DNA of 63,922 nucleotides from an uncultured Lachnospiraceae bacterium (GCA_947631685.1 CANRMI010000014.1:1-63922); one strand, 5' to 3'; positions 16,630 through 26,487 are shown, counted from the first letter of the stretch. Translations and numbers: made by a program. The notes: a model not told the origin generated them from the letters alone.

Positions 16630-18117
16630 TTAATTCTTGTAGGTAGCGTCCAGAGCTGCCTGAACTTCCTGCTTGTAGGTCTCCTGGAACTGTGCGGGAG
16701 TGGTCTCGCCCTTGATCAGGGACTGGAGATCATAGCTTATACCCATGGAGTTCCAAAGGTCCAGAGTAGAGTGCGCGCCGCAGTCCTGCATAACAGCGAA
16801 GTTAGCATCCTGCAGTTCCGTCTCCCTTGCGGTAACGCCGTACCACCAGTTCAGGATTCTCTTGTCGTCACGGATGCTGGTATCGCCGTCGAACCAGTTC
16901 CACAGATCATACAGGAAGTTGTATACCATTTCCGGATCCTTTACACCGTTGGGGATGATGTAGAAAGTACCGGAGGTATCGTTCTTACCTGCGTTGGTGT
17001 CTTTGTTGCCGGAAGGTCCTACCGGCCAGCGAACGTATACGGTTTCGAAAGGCAGAACCACACCGGTCTGATCGCCGTAGTCGTAGTCGCCGTTACCGGA
17101 CGCGATCCATGCCGCGATCGGGAAGAAAGCGATATTACCCTGTGTATACTGATTTCTCATGGAGTTGGAAGGATCTCCTTCGTAGTCATAAGGATAGCAT
17201 ACATTGTAGGTATTGTACATATCGTACATCTGCTGCAGCGCCTGTCCTACGGGATCACTGGTCAGGGTTTCGGTGGTACCGCTCGCGATGTTGCCGCCGT
17301 TGCTCATCATCAGCTGCTCAAAGGTCTCATACTCATAACCGCAGTATCCGTACTGGTCGATCTGGCCGTCGCCGTCGGTATCCTGCGTCAGCTTCTGGCA
17401 GTACTCGTTGAACTTATCCCAGGTCCACTCGCCTCTCTCCCACAGATCTCTGGGATCTTCCAGACCCGCGTCGTCCAATAACTGCTTGTTAAAGCCTAAA
17501 GGATAGGTACCTTCTACCAGAGCCTGTGCCTCTACCTTCTTGATGATGCAGGCCTTGCCGTCACCCAGATCCATGTAGGTCATGATCTTCTGCTCATTTA
17601 AAATATCCGCGTCCTCGGGCAGAACGGTCTTCAGATCCAGTGCCAGTCCGTTTACCTGCGCGGGGATACCCATACCGGTATCTACCAGATAGATGTCACA
17701 GTCAGGCGTACCTGCCAGAATGGAGGTATTGATGGACTCCTGCGTACCTGCATAGGTCAGGTTCTGCCAATAGAACTCACAGTCATACTTCTCTTCGATA
17801 GTGTTTACCACGTCAAATCTCATCTGGCAGCAATTTCTATTGAAAGCCTTCTGATCCAGTGTATCCTGATCGTCGCCTTCAGCGTCCTGATTGGATTTCC
17901 AGTCATCCGAATCTTCCAGAGCGTCGTCGCTGTCGTAAGGGATTACCCACCAGCTGCCGATATTAATTACCCGGTGTCCGCTGGCGGTTTCCCCCCCTCC
18001 GTTGCCGGACGGCTGGGTTTCGTTACCGCCGTTACCGCCGTTACCGCCGCAGGCTGCCAGGGACAAGGTCATTGCCGCTGCCAATCCTAAAGCTAAAAAC
18101 TTCTTTACATTCTTCAT
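16630..18117 (-). CDS. Sugar ABC transporter solute-binding lipoprotein
   Basis: 495 residues with a lipoprotein signal (SLAACGG lipobox, Cys at about 23), a Gly/Asn-rich linker, and a type 1 extracellular solute-binding fold (NTSILAGTPDCDIYLVDTG; PLGFNKQLLDDAGLEDPRDLWERGEWTWDKFNEYC; GNIAFFPIAAWIASGNG). Cluster-1 binding proteins of this size carry oligosaccharides. With the permeases at 20049-21985 it makes the first importer of the locus, probably for mannooligosaccharides. The ATPase is not encoded nearby. Confidence 0.9.
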   Translation of the reverse strand: MKNVKKFLALGLAAAMTLSLAACGGNGGNGGNETQPSGNGGGETASGHRVINIGSWWVIPYDSDDALEDSDDWKSNQDAEGDDQDTLDQKAFNRNCCQMRFDVVNTIEEKYDCEFYWQNLTYAGTQESINTSILAGTPDCDIYLVDTGMGIPAQVNGLALDLKTVLPEDADILNEQKIMTYMDLGDGKACIIKKVEAQALVEGTYPLGFNKQLLDDAGLEDPRDLWERGEWTWDKFNEYCQKLTQDTDGDGQIDQYGYCGYEYETFEQLMMSNGGNIASGTTETLTSDPVGQALQQMYDMYNTYNVCYPYDYEGDPSNSMRNQYTQGNIAFFPIAAWIASGNGDYDYGDQTGVVLPFETVYVRWPVGPSGNKDTNAGKNDTSGTFYIIPNGVKDPEMVYNFLYDLWNWFDGDTSIRDDKRILNWWYGVTARETELQDANFAVMQDCGAHSTLDLWNSMGISYDLQSLIKGETTPAQFQETYKQEVQAALDATYKN

Positions 18118-18136
18118 TCTTTCCTTATCCTCCTTA

Positions 18137-20008
18137 TTATTCTGCGCTCATGCCTACGCTTACACTGTAAACTTCCCATGCGGTATCGGATTCACACTGC
18201 ATCCTCGCGCCCCACGCGGAAACATCATCACCGCAGAACTCAGCGATCTGCTCGTAGGTTACCTGGCATACGCCGTTTAAGCAGGCAGCGTTACCGTTGG
18301 TGCCGTCGCCGACTCTCATCCAGCCTGCGGTCGCGTCGGGCATTACCAGCCACAGCTTGCCGCTCTCACTGCTGAATGCCACTTCTACAACCGCGCCGGG
18401 TACCAGTGCGTCAATGATCTCCTGAGGCATCTCGAAGCCGTCCTGTCCCCAGCCGTCTCCTTTGGTCGCGAAACCTTCAAAGCTTACCAGATTGTTTACC
18501 ATTTTAGCTGTTGCGGCAGTACCGACTCTTACAGCGTAAACTTCCCATGCGGTATCGGATTCACACTGCATCCTCGCGCCCCATGCGGACTTGTCTTCGC
18601 CGCAGAACTCAGCGATCTGCTCATAGGTGATATAGGCTTTGCCGTCATAGCATACTGCCGTACCATTGGTACCGTCACCGACTCTCATCCAGCCTGCGGT
18701 CGCGTCGGGCATTACCAGCCACAGCTTGCCACTCTCACTGCTGAACTCTACTTCCACTACGGAACCAGGTACCAGTGCATCAATGATCTCCTGAGGCATC
18801 TCAAAGCCGTCCTGTCCCCAGCCGTCTCCTTTGGTCGCGAAGCCTTCAAACTCTACCGCGTTGGAAACCGTGTATACAGGAGCCTTCTGGCCTACCTTAA
18901 CACTGTAAACTTCCCATGCGGTATCGGATTCACACTGCATCCTCGCGCCCCACGTAGAAACATCATCACCGCAGAACTCAGCGATCTGCTCGTAAGTTAT
19001 CTGTGCGACATTCATGCTGTTGTTTATATAAGACTTGCCATTGGTGCCGTCACCGACTCTCATCCAGCCTGCGGCCGCATCGGGCATTACCAGCCACATG
19101 TTGCCGGATTCACTGGAGTAGGAAATCTCAACTACGGAACCGGGTACCAGCGCGTCGATCACTTCCTGAGGCATTTCAAAACCGTCCTGTCCCCAGCCGT
19201 CTCCTTTGGTCGCGAAGCCTTCAAACTCTACCGCATTGGTCACTATCGCCAGGTTGGAGTAATCCGCGCCGCCGCCACTGAAGCTCTCGGGACCTGCGAA
19301 CGCTACGGAAGAATCAGCAGCCAGCAGATTGCCGGAAGCATCCAGGAAACGGATATTGTCGATGTACAGGGTAGCGTTGCCCTTGCCTGCATCCACACCG
19401 TTATCGGTCTCTACGGATACGATAAACAGGTTGCCGGCATCTGCCACAAACTCTTCACCAGCTGCCAAAGTAGCAACTGCTTTCTTGGGATTGGCGTTCT
19501 CCAGATATACGGACCACTCATCGAAAGTCTCTACCAGGTCCGCGCCGCTCCATGCGTAGATCTTGCCGGAAACCGCATTGAAAGAGCCATCCTCATAGCT
19601 TACGCCCAAGGAAACTTCCATGCTGGCTACCTTAGCCACATCCGGGCCCAGCAGGCTGCTGGCGTCAATACCCACATAGGGAGCTACCTTGGAGCCCTCC
19701 TGGGTATACTTTACCTGCAGCGCCTTGCTGCCGTTGAAGTCTACAACACTCAGTTCAGGAGTTACCGCGTTAGCGGGTTTGGTGTAAGCCTGAACAAATC
19801 CCATGTTGCCGTCTTCAAAGTCAATACTTGCATCTTCCGCGGCAGGAGTGGAAGCTTCTCCACCCGTGGTTTCCGCGGGAGTGGTTTCTACTACATCAGT
19901 TGCCGTGGACGGTGTATCGGACTGGCCGTTGCCGCAGGCAGCCAATGAGAGAACCATTGCGCATGCTGTAAGACATGCTAGAAATTTCTTCTTTTTCAAC
20001 TTTTTCAA
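18137..20008 (-). CDS. Surface lipoprotein with three near-identical tandem modules
   Basis: 623 residues: lipobox signal (SLAACG, lipid Cys25), a Thr/Ala-rich linker to about residue 60, then a beta-rich domain (about 61-225) ending LYIDNIRFLDASG, which looks like a mannan-binding CBM27/CBM23-type sandwich. Three copies of one module of about 115 residues follow (258-373, 383-496, 507-618). Each runs FEGFATKGDGWGQDGFEMPQ, then SESGxxWLVMPDAxAGWMRVGDGTNG, then TYEQIAEFCG and WGARMQCESDTAWEVY. I see no catalytic domain or known family name for the repeated module. Placed 19 bases before the importer binding protein and 40 bases after a permease gene, a glycan-capturing role is the natural inference. 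Confidence 0.85.
   Translation of the reverse strand: MKKLKKKKFLACLTACAMVLSLAACGNGQSDTPSTATDVVETTPAETTGGEASTPAAEDASIDFEDGNMGFVQAYTKPANAVTPELSVVDFNGSKALQVKYTQEGSKVAPYVGIDASSLLGPDVAKVASMEVSLGVSYEDGSFNAVSGKIYAWSGADLVETFDEWSVYLENANPKKAVATLAAGEEFVADAGNLFIVSVETDNGVDAGKGNATLYIDNIRFLDASGNLLAADSSVAFAGPESFSGGGADYSNLAIVTNAVEFEGFATKGDGWGQDGFEMPQEVIDALVPGSVVEISYSSESGNMWLVMPDAAAGWMRVGDGTNGKSYINNSMNVAQITYEQIAEFCGDDVSTWGARMQCESDTAWEVYSVKVGQKAPVYTVSNAVEFEGFATKGDGWGQDGFEMPQEIIDALVPGSVVEVEFSSESGKLWLVMPDATAGWMRVGDGTNGTAVCYDGKAYITYEQIAEFCGEDKSAWGARMQCESDTAWEVYAVRVGTAATAKMVNNLVSFEGFATKGDGWGQDGFEMPQEIIDALVPGAVVEVAFSSESGKLWLVMPDATAGWMRVGDGTNGNAACLNGVCQVTYEQIAEFCGDDVSAWGARMQCESDTAWEVYSVSVGMSAE
18155..19237 (-). repeat. 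Three tandem in-gene repeats of about 340 bases
   Basis: Units at 18890-19237, 18521-18862 and 18155-18490 code for the three modules of the lipoprotein. They are nearly identical at DNA level over long stretches, for example around the WGARMQC and GWGQDGF codons, which points to recent duplication or gene conversion. Confidence 0.9.
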
Positions 20009-20048
20009 TCCTCCTTTTTGTATTTTTAAAAGTTGACGGGGACAGAGA

Positions 20049-21041
20049 TCAGCCTACAATACCGCTTCTCTCCACACCCTCTATAAAGTATCTCTGAAGC
20101 AGCAGATAGATCAGCACGATCGGCAGAAGCACCAGTATGATGCCCGCGTCCAGATAAAGTTCCAGAAGCGTGGGTTCCAGTATCTTATCCAGAGTAGAGA
20201 TATTTCCCTGGAGACTGGAAAGTGCCTTACTGATCACGATCTTATCGCTAATCAGAAATAGCTTTGCGTAGAAAGTATCATTGAACTGCCATACCACGGA
20301 AAGCACCGTTACCGTGATGACAGAAGGCATGGCGTTCATCAGCATGATCCTGAAATAAGTATACCAAACGCCTGCGCCATCCACAAGGGCCGCCTCTTCG
20401 ATTTCTTTGGGAAGCCCTCTGAAAAACTGGTTAAAGATGTAAATATAAATACCGGACCTGAGCCCGCAGCCCAAAAAGGACATGACATACATGGGAATAG
20501 GACCGCCCATCAGGTTGATGGGATTTCCCGTAATCAGGCTGACGAGTCCCAGGGGATCAAACTGCCTGAAAGTCAGGTACAGGGGCAGCATGATGGCATG
20601 GGAAGGAATGACGATCATGACAACCACACAGCCAAACAAGAGCTTTTTCAAGGGGAAGTCAAATCTCGCGAAACCATATCCCACCATGGAACAGATCAGC
20701 AGCTGCACACCCGTTACGGTCAGGGTATAGAGCAGGTCCTTGACCAGCGTGGGAAAATAATCCAATCGAAGTATGGCCAGGGAGTACCTCTCCAAAGTAG
20801 GATACTGGGGAAGCACAAACACCATGGGGTTATAAGCGTCCCTGTTGGAGGAGAAGGAGTTTGCCAAAAATCCGATAATGGGAGAAAGGATCACGTAGCT
20901 GACTCCCACCAGAATGGCAATCTGTACCAAGGTCAGAAGAATCTTCTTTACGTTGTTGAAAAACTTCCTGGTCTGGTCCGTATCCTGGGTAATGGCTTTT
21001 GCCTTTGCCAGATAATCTTTTACGGCGATTTGTTTTACCAT
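20049..21041 (-). CDS. Carbohydrate ABC transporter permease (MalG-like)
   Basis: 330 residues with six membrane segments after a longer than usual cytoplasmic N-terminus of about 30 residues. The EAA loop that docks the ATPase is EIEEAALVDGAGVWYTYFRIMLMNAMP. The C-terminus ends in RYFIEGVERSGIVG, close to the usual FVEGLTAGAVKG of MalG-type permeases. It pairs with the permease 17 bases upstream and with the binding protein at 16630-18117. Confidence 0.92.
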   Translation of the reverse strand: MVKQIAVKDYLAKAKAITQDTDQTRKFFNNVKKILLTLVQIAILVGVSYVILSPIIGFLANSFSSNRDAYNPMVFVLPQYPTLERYSLAILRLDYFPTLVKDLLYTLTVTGVQLLICSMVGYGFARFDFPLKKLLFGCVVVMIVIPSHAIMLPLYLTFRQFDPLGLVSLITGNPINLMGGPIPMYVMSFLGCGLRSGIYIYIFNQFFRGLPKEIEEAALVDGAGVWYTYFRIMLMNAMPSVITVTVLSVVWQFNDTFYAKLFLISDKIVISKALSSLQGNISTLDKILEPTLLELYLDAGIILVLLPIVLIYLLLQRYFIEGVERSGIVG

Positions 21042-21058
21042 TTTTCTTCTCCTTTCCC

Positions 21059-21985
21059 TTAGTTATAGTAGAATGTCCGCTTCTGAATGAATCCGCAGAC
21101 AACAACCAGTATGATACAGGTTATCACGCTGCTGACTAAACTGAAGACGGAACTGAGTCCGTAATTAAACTCTTTGAAAGCTACGTCATAAGACAGCTGC
21201 ACGACCTCGCTGGTGGAGAAATTGTCCACAATGGTATAGACCACATTGGTGATGATATGGGGCATTACCATAGGGAACGTTACTTTCCAGAAGGTCTCAT
21301 ACGCGGTAGCGCCTTCGATCTTGGCTACTTCATACATGGAGCCCGATATGGACTGCAGCGCGGCGATAAAAATGATGATCTGCACGCCGGACGCGGCGAT
21401 AATGTCATTGATACGGGCCACTGCCGCCACCAGGTAATCCATCAGGCTCGCCGGCAGTCCTAAGCTCATGAACATATCTATCAGGTAGTCCACGTCAAAG
21501 GCTATGGTGTCCGCCGCCGTGGCTGTCAATTCCGCCGCCTGGTTGGAAATACCGCCCTGCATCATCTGCGCGCTCAGATCCATGGCCGCCTGAATGGCCT
21601 CGGAGTTTAAGATGATCGGCAGGAAGAAGATCGCTCTCACAATGGCTCTGCCGGGGAATTTCTTATTCAGCAGCATCGCCATGAACAAACTGAAGAAGGT
21701 GATCAGGGGCACATCTATCAGCATGTTCAGTACGGAACTGGTCAGCACCTGCTTAAAGGAACCATGTACCCTGAACGCGTAGAGGAAATTTTCCAGCCCC
21801 ACAAAACGCAGGTTATAGCCGCCGTTTACGGTATCCATGGTCAGCTCGTTTAAGGCGAACTGCCCCGTCATGAACAAGGACCTGATGTAAAATACTATAA
21901 ATCCCACCAGCCAGGGCAGGATGAAAAGATACCCTGTCAGGCTCCGCTTTTGGAGAAGAGTCAGTTTTTTTCTTTTCTTTTTCAT
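21059..21985 (-). CDS. Carbohydrate ABC transporter permease (MalF-like)
   Basis: 308 residues, six membrane segments, starting with no spacing after the DUF5696 stop; the AGGGGAT before it serves as ribosome site. The EAA loop is MYEVAKIEGATAYETFWKVTFPMVMP. An unusually long loop near residues 135-200 (MQGGISNQAAELTATAADTI) separates two membrane segments and is not typical of maltose-type permeases. It forms the heteromeric channel with the MalG-like protein. Confidence 0.9.
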   Translation of the reverse strand: MKKKRKKLTLLQKRSLTGYLFILPWLVGFIVFYIRSLFMTGQFALNELTMDTVNGGYNLRFVGLENFLYAFRVHGSFKQVLTSSVLNMLIDVPLITFFSLFMAMLLNKKFPGRAIVRAIFFLPIILNSEAIQAAMDLSAQMMQGGISNQAAELTATAADTIAFDVDYLIDMFMSLGLPASLMDYLVAAVARINDIIAASGVQIIIFIAALQSISGSMYEVAKIEGATAYETFWKVTFPMVMPHIITNVVYTIVDNFSTSEVVQLSYDVAFKEFNYGLSSVFSLVSSVITCIILVVVCGFIQKRTFYYN

Positions 21986-24358
21986 TTAGATCCCCTCCAA
22001 TCTGTAAGACATGGCCGGTACGCTCTCTCCGTCCGCCTGCTGTACCTGTGTACTGTAATTTACATAAATGATAACCCCGTTGTCGTAGGTTACTTTTCTG
22101 ACGCCGTTATCCAATATCTCATGATCGACGATCGCGGCGCCCGATACATATTTTAACGCTTCGTTAACCTGGTTGTAAACCTCCATGGCCTCGCCTTTCC
22201 AGGTTTCGTAGGTGGTGGCGTAATACTGATTCAACCCCGTATCCTTCATCTCGCTGGATTCGTCCCAGGTAAAGACATAATGGGGAGAGGCGCCCGCTTC
22301 TATCATATTTAAGATAACGCCGGTCATATCCTCCTCGTCCTGGAAGTTCAGCAGCTTGCTGGAGTAGTTGATGCTGCCGTGGATGATCATCTCATAAAGA
22401 GGAATGCTCTCATCTACAATGGGTACCTGGTTGGCCGTCACCGGCACGTTGATGATGTCATCGCTGTAGGCAAAGGCATAGGCGTTGGCCGTATTGGTCA
22501 TCATCTTCTTGCCCGCGCCTTCCAAAACCTCCAGCTGCGCCAGCACTACATGCAGAGCCTGTTCCCTGTCTATCATCTCGGTCCGCTTCTTATCCGACGC
22601 CAGGTAATTGCCTAAATCCCTGAGGGAAATGCCGTCCATGGGATATTTCCCGATCCGTCTCGCAAAGGCGCCCACATATCTGGGAAGGAACTTGGGAGAG
22701 AGAATATCGTAAAGCCTCTCATGATACCCCAGTCCGGAAGTATTTCGCAAGGTAGTGGGATTGACCAGACCGAAGCCTGCCACATAACCCGCGCCATAGT
22801 ACCTGGAGCCCTCGGCGTTGTAATTGAAGCCGTCGTCCGCGTAAGATACCTGCTGGAAAGCCACATCCGCATAGAGGGTTCCGCCGTTTGCCGCCAGCGT
22901 TTCTTCCAGATCTTTCAGTCCCGACTTGCCGCCCAGCTTTCTGAGCACCTTGATGTTGTGGGGCGCGTCATGGTAAAATCCTCCGTTAAACCAGCCCTGC
23001 AGGTTCATGACCTGATTGCCGATCCCGTTGGCCGCCAGATCGTCCGAGATCTGCGCCGCCTGGTCGAAGGTAGTCATGGAGGTGGTATGCAGGTACTGTA
23101 CTCCCAGGAAATGGGAGCTTTCCTTGATGCCGCTGATCACGTCATAGTAGAAAGGAATGTCTCCGCTTCCGTTTTCATCAGGAGTCAGCGCTCCCTCGGC
23201 GATCAGCCTGTTCCTATAGTAGTTGGCCAGCCCCGCGTAACCCTTATATTCTTCGTTGAGGAAAGTGTATCTTACCGTCAGGTCGATGTCGTAAGGCTCA
23301 GGCTCCAGCACATACACATCCTGGGTAGCGTTTCCGAACATACGCAGGTTATCCGCCACACGCAGCACAAAAGCGGGATACGCGTAATTGTAACTGTTGT
23401 AGGCCCCCGATACGCCGGCGTTGATTACTGCCGTGGTGGCGCCCTCTTCCACCGTTACCAGAATGCTGCTGTCCTCACGGCAGATACCGAAGAGAGGCAG
23501 CCTTGCGCCGTCCATGTTTTCGGTAGTAGTATAGTTGGCCGCCAGCGGATCGATATCGTAAACATACTGGGAGTAGTTGGCCGCCGATGTCTTGCCGTTA
23601 TTGAAACGGATCAAAGAACCGGAGCCGTTGGGTACTACCAGATAGCCGTCCTCATCCGCGCCTGCGGCGCCAAAGTATCTTAAGAGCTGGATACGGAAAA
23701 TGGAACCGCCGCCATACTCCTCAATGCCTTTTACCGGTACGGACACCTCTAAGGCATCCTCGTTTAACCGGTATTCCACAGGAACCCTGAACCAGATCGC
23801 TTCCGCAGGTCCCGTTCCCTTTTTCTCGCCTACGTCGTAAACATAACGGACGCCGTTTTCAATTCCTTCCACCGTAAACTGTCCCTTGGCTACGGACTGG
23901 CTGTAGGAATCGTAGCTGCCCTGGATAACATCCGTATTATAATAGTTCAGAATGAACTGGGCCTTTAAGTAGTTGATATTGGTGGCGTTGGCTACGGTAT
24001 CCTCGTCCGCGTTCAGAGGATTGGAGTAGGTAATGTTCCCCGTCCTCTTGTCATACACTGCCACATAACCGTTTGAGGTGTCGGTATAGAGCTTTAAATA
24101 TTCATTCTCACATACCAGCTGCATACCGGCCACATCGGGACTGCTCTCGCTTATGGGAGTAAAGGTACTTCCCTGTTCATACTCATAGGAGGTCAGATAA
24201 TCCTTATACTTGTCATAAAACATGAAATGGATCAGGTAATATGCCAGGTAGATCAACGCGGCCACAACCGCTATCCCCAGTATGATAAGCACAACCCGCT
24301 TCGTCAGGCTCATGGGCATTTTTATTTTCTTTTCCTTCTTTTCCTTGGAAGATTTCAT
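21986..24358 (-). CDS. DUF5696 membrane-anchored extracytoplasmic protein
   Basis: 790 residues with a basic N-terminus and one membrane helix (about residues 20-45). The remaining part is outside the cell: a beta-rich region (to about 330), then a region (about 370-700) with alternating helices and strands that could be a barrel (PFYYDVISGIKESSHFLGVQYL; NQVMNLQGWFNGGFYHDAP; YPMDGISLRDLGNYLAS). This agrees with the DUF5696 family as I remember it. No catalytic residues are established. The gene is directly joined to the permease pair downstream and follows the YIP1 gene by 11 bases. A hydrolase or assembly role for the importers is possible; the function is unknown. Confidence 0.75.
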   Translation of the reverse strand: MKSSKEKKEKKIKMPMSLTKRVVLIILGIAVVAALIYLAYYLIHFMFYDKYKDYLTSYEYEQGSTFTPISESSPDVAGMQLVCENEYLKLYTDTSNGYVAVYDKRTGNITYSNPLNADEDTVANATNINYLKAQFILNYYNTDVIQGSYDSYSQSVAKGQFTVEGIENGVRYVYDVGEKKGTGPAEAIWFRVPVEYRLNEDALEVSVPVKGIEEYGGGSIFRIQLLRYFGAAGADEDGYLVVPNGSGSLIRFNNGKTSAANYSQYVYDIDPLAANYTTTENMDGARLPLFGICREDSSILVTVEEGATTAVINAGVSGAYNSYNYAYPAFVLRVADNLRMFGNATQDVYVLEPEPYDIDLTVRYTFLNEEYKGYAGLANYYRNRLIAEGALTPDENGSGDIPFYYDVISGIKESSHFLGVQYLHTTSMTTFDQAAQISDDLAANGIGNQVMNLQGWFNGGFYHDAPHNIKVLRKLGGKSGLKDLEETLAANGGTLYADVAFQQVSYADDGFNYNAEGSRYYGAGYVAGFGLVNPTTLRNTSGLGYHERLYDILSPKFLPRYVGAFARRIGKYPMDGISLRDLGNYLASDKKRTEMIDREQALHVVLAQLEVLEGAGKKMMTNTANAYAFAYSDDIINVPVTANQVPIVDESIPLYEMIIHGSINYSSKLLNFQDEEDMTGVILNMIEAGASPHYVFTWDESSEMKDTGLNQYYATTYETWKGEAMEVYNQVNEALKYVSGAAIVDHEILDNGVRKVTYDNGVIIYVNYSTQVQQADGESVPAMSYRLEGI

Positions 24359-24369
24359 GCTCCTGCCTC

Positions 24370-25002
24370 CTACGTTCTGAATATAATTTCGGTATATACA
24401 CTTCTGAAGAAGTTAAATACCATACCAATCAAGTTGCTCATAAGCAGTATCAGGAAAATAATGATGAGCAGCGCCACAAAGGTGATGAACAGGGTGAGCA
24501 GCGTCTTGCCCAAAGTATAATTGTGCACCTGCATGATGCCTATCAGCATCATAATAATCCCGTAGGCGATTCCCACGCCCAGCAGCAGCACATAGAAAGC
24601 CTGCTCGTCATCCGCGATCACCTGGCTGATAAGTGTTCCCAGCACCAGCACCACGCTCATGGGTACCGTGGCGTACCCCACCGCTATGGCTATATCCTTC
24701 ATACGCCCTTCGCCGTTCATCAGACAGGTCACGGACCAGTTGCTGACGCAGAGCAGAAGGTAAAAGGCCAGCACGCCCACCAGTTCGTAGAGACTGTCCA
24801 CATCACGGGGATCCAGATCATTTACCACAAAGCTGGCTAAGAGCCTGTTCGCGGTAAAGCAGAAGGAAAATATCACAACCATTAAGATTGCCAGGGGAAC
24901 GCTGCCCCTGTCCCTGTGTCGTATCCAGTAGTATCCATCCATGGGGTGGGAAATGGTATAAAACATGTACTGCCATTTTTCCTTGGAAAAATATTTACCC
25001 AT
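24370..25002 (-). CDS. YIP1 family membrane protein
   Basis: 210 residues, mainly five membrane helices, with an N-terminal stretch typical of bacterial YIP1-domain proteins (ISHPMDGYYWIRHRDRGSVPLAI). Bacterial members have no defined role. The start ATG follows the NHL gene stop with no gap, so it is translated as part of the transporter operon. Confidence 0.8.
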   Translation of the reverse strand: MGKYFSKEKWQYMFYTISHPMDGYYWIRHRDRGSVPLAILMVVIFSFCFTANRLLASFVVNDLDPRDVDSLYELVGVLAFYLLLCVSNWSVTCLMNGEGRMKDIAIAVGYATVPMSVVLVLGTLISQVIADDEQAFYVLLLGVGIAYGIIMMLIGIMQVHNYTLGKTLLTLFITFVALLIIIFLILLMSNLIGMVFNFFRSVYTEIIFRT

Positions 25003-26487
25003 TTATGCCGCGCCTCCCTTCTTTTTCTTCTTTACCACTTTCTTGATGACGATGATCGCCACTATCAGTATCAGAATGCCTGTCAGGAAATAGCTGGCAT
25101 TCTTGGTCAGCATTTCGTTACGGTAACGCCTGTAAGCAATGGAATAGTAATCCCTGTTCATGCCCAGCTTTAAGTACTTCATAGCCTGCACATAATCGCC
25201 CGCGGTCAGATAAGCCTTGCCGATACCGGTATTGGCCAGCTCGTTGTTTTCGTCCAGCTCCAATACCCTCTCCCAAAGTCCTACCGCTTCCGCCTCATCA
25301 CCGTCAAAACGCAGCGCCACGGCTTCATTGATCAGCCGTCCGTACTCCGTTACTTCAAAGCAGATGATAGCGGCCTTGGTCGCGTCCAGTACCACGATCC
25401 TGCCGCCGATGTCCTCCACCGCCACAGGAAGCTGGAAAGTACCCATCTGGGTTCCCAGACCACCAAACACATAGAGCAGATTGCCTTCATGGTCGTAGGA
25501 GAAGATCCTTCCTCTTCTACGGTCCAGGCAGGAATAGATGCCGTTGCTGCGGTAAGCCACATCCGTAAACTGGGACGGGCCCGAGTAGTCGGAGCTGCCG
25601 CTTATCTGCAGATCCCCGCCCACGTTCTTGTTTTCACCTTTCTTAATAACATCCTCGCCTCTGGGGTTGAGCCTTCTGACGCCCTGTACACCGGTAGCGT
25701 CAATATTGGAGGCGTATACAAAGCCCTCCGGATCGATGTCGATGCCGGTAAACTCCGTAGGGATGTAGAGCTGCTGCTGGGTACGTTCTTCCTTGGTAGC
25801 CAGACGCTTCCAGAACTTATCCCACAGGCTGATCTCTACTTTGATGGTACCGAAGAAGCTGGCGAACTTACCGTCGTTTTCAAATACCATGATACCCTCA
25901 AACATATTCTGCGCGATCACGTAAATTCTGTCCGCGTAGTCCACAGCCACTTTTAAGGGTGTGAATACATATCCGTCGTCCAAGCTCTCAGATTGAGGAT
26001 TCGCTACGATCTTTACCAGGGTGCCGTCCTTTTCCAGCACCACTACCCTGTGGTTCTGGGAATCGGCTATATAGATCTGCCCGTTTTCCGAAACACACAC
26101 GCCGTAAGGCTGGTTAAAGGAATCCTCGGTTCCCTCGTTGTCAAAGGTGGTGATGATGTTCACTACCTTGCTCATGCTGCTGTCCAACACCACAATGCGG
26201 TTATTGCCCGTATCAGCTACATAAATATCTCCGTCGTCCGCCTGGCAGAGATCCTGAGGCGTCAGGAATCTGCCTACCGGCTCTCCGTTATAAGTAAAGT
26301 TCTCTCCTCCGATCTCGGTAGAGGGCACATAGGCTGCCGGTGTATAGTGGATATACTCCCGGTAGTCGTAATTATAGGTGTCATAGGGAAGGGAGGTCGC
26401 GTGTACTTCCTCTCCTATGGACAGTGACAACACTGCCGCCGCCATACAGAGAGATATGATCCTGCTTAATGGTTTGAATCTTTTCAT
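25003..26487 (-). CDS. NHL/beta-propeller protein with TPR and C-terminal membrane anchor
   Basis: 494 residues: a signal peptide (cleavage near HATS), NHL-type propeller repeats (GDIYVADTGNNRIVVLD; GQIYIADSQNHRVVVLE; GFVYASNIDATGVQGVRRL; GRIFSYDHEGNLLYVFGG) over residues about 65-385, a TPR-like helical pair (AVGLWERVLELDENNELANTGIGKAYLTAGDYVQAMKYLKLGM), then a C-terminal membrane helix and a lysine-rich cytoplasmic tail. The protein is thus anchored with its propeller outside. Such propellers bind proteins or glycans. It is placed between permease genes and YIP1. Confidence 0.85.
   Translation of the reverse strand: MKRFKPLSRIISLCMAAAVLSLSIGEEVHATSLPYDTYNYDYREYIHYTPAAYVPSTEIGGENFTYNGEPVGRFLTPQDLCQADDGDIYVADTGNNRIVVLDSSMSKVVNIITTFDNEGTEDSFNQPYGVCVSENGQIYIADSQNHRVVVLEKDGTLVKIVANPQSESLDDGYVFTPLKVAVDYADRIYVIAQNMFEGIMVFENDGKFASFFGTIKVEISLWDKFWKRLATKEERTQQQLYIPTEFTGIDIDPEGFVYASNIDATGVQGVRRLNPRGEDVIKKGENKNVGGDLQISGSSDYSGPSQFTDVAYRSNGIYSCLDRRRGRIFSYDHEGNLLYVFGGLGTQMGTFQLPVAVEDIGGRIVVLDATKAAIICFEVTEYGRLINEAVALRFDGDEAEAVGLWERVLELDENNELANTGIGKAYLTAGDYVQAMKYLKLGMNRDYYSIAYRRYRNEMLTKNASYFLTGILILIVAIIVIKKVVKKKKKGGAA

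Noticed and set aside
18155..19237. Repeats considered as a CRISPR or minisatellite
   Set aside because: The units are about 340 bases, in frame, and code for protein modules; there are no short repeats with unique spacers.
22721..23683. Plus-strand frame of 320 codons
   Set aside because: Antisense of the DUF5696 gene; composition is unlike a real protein.
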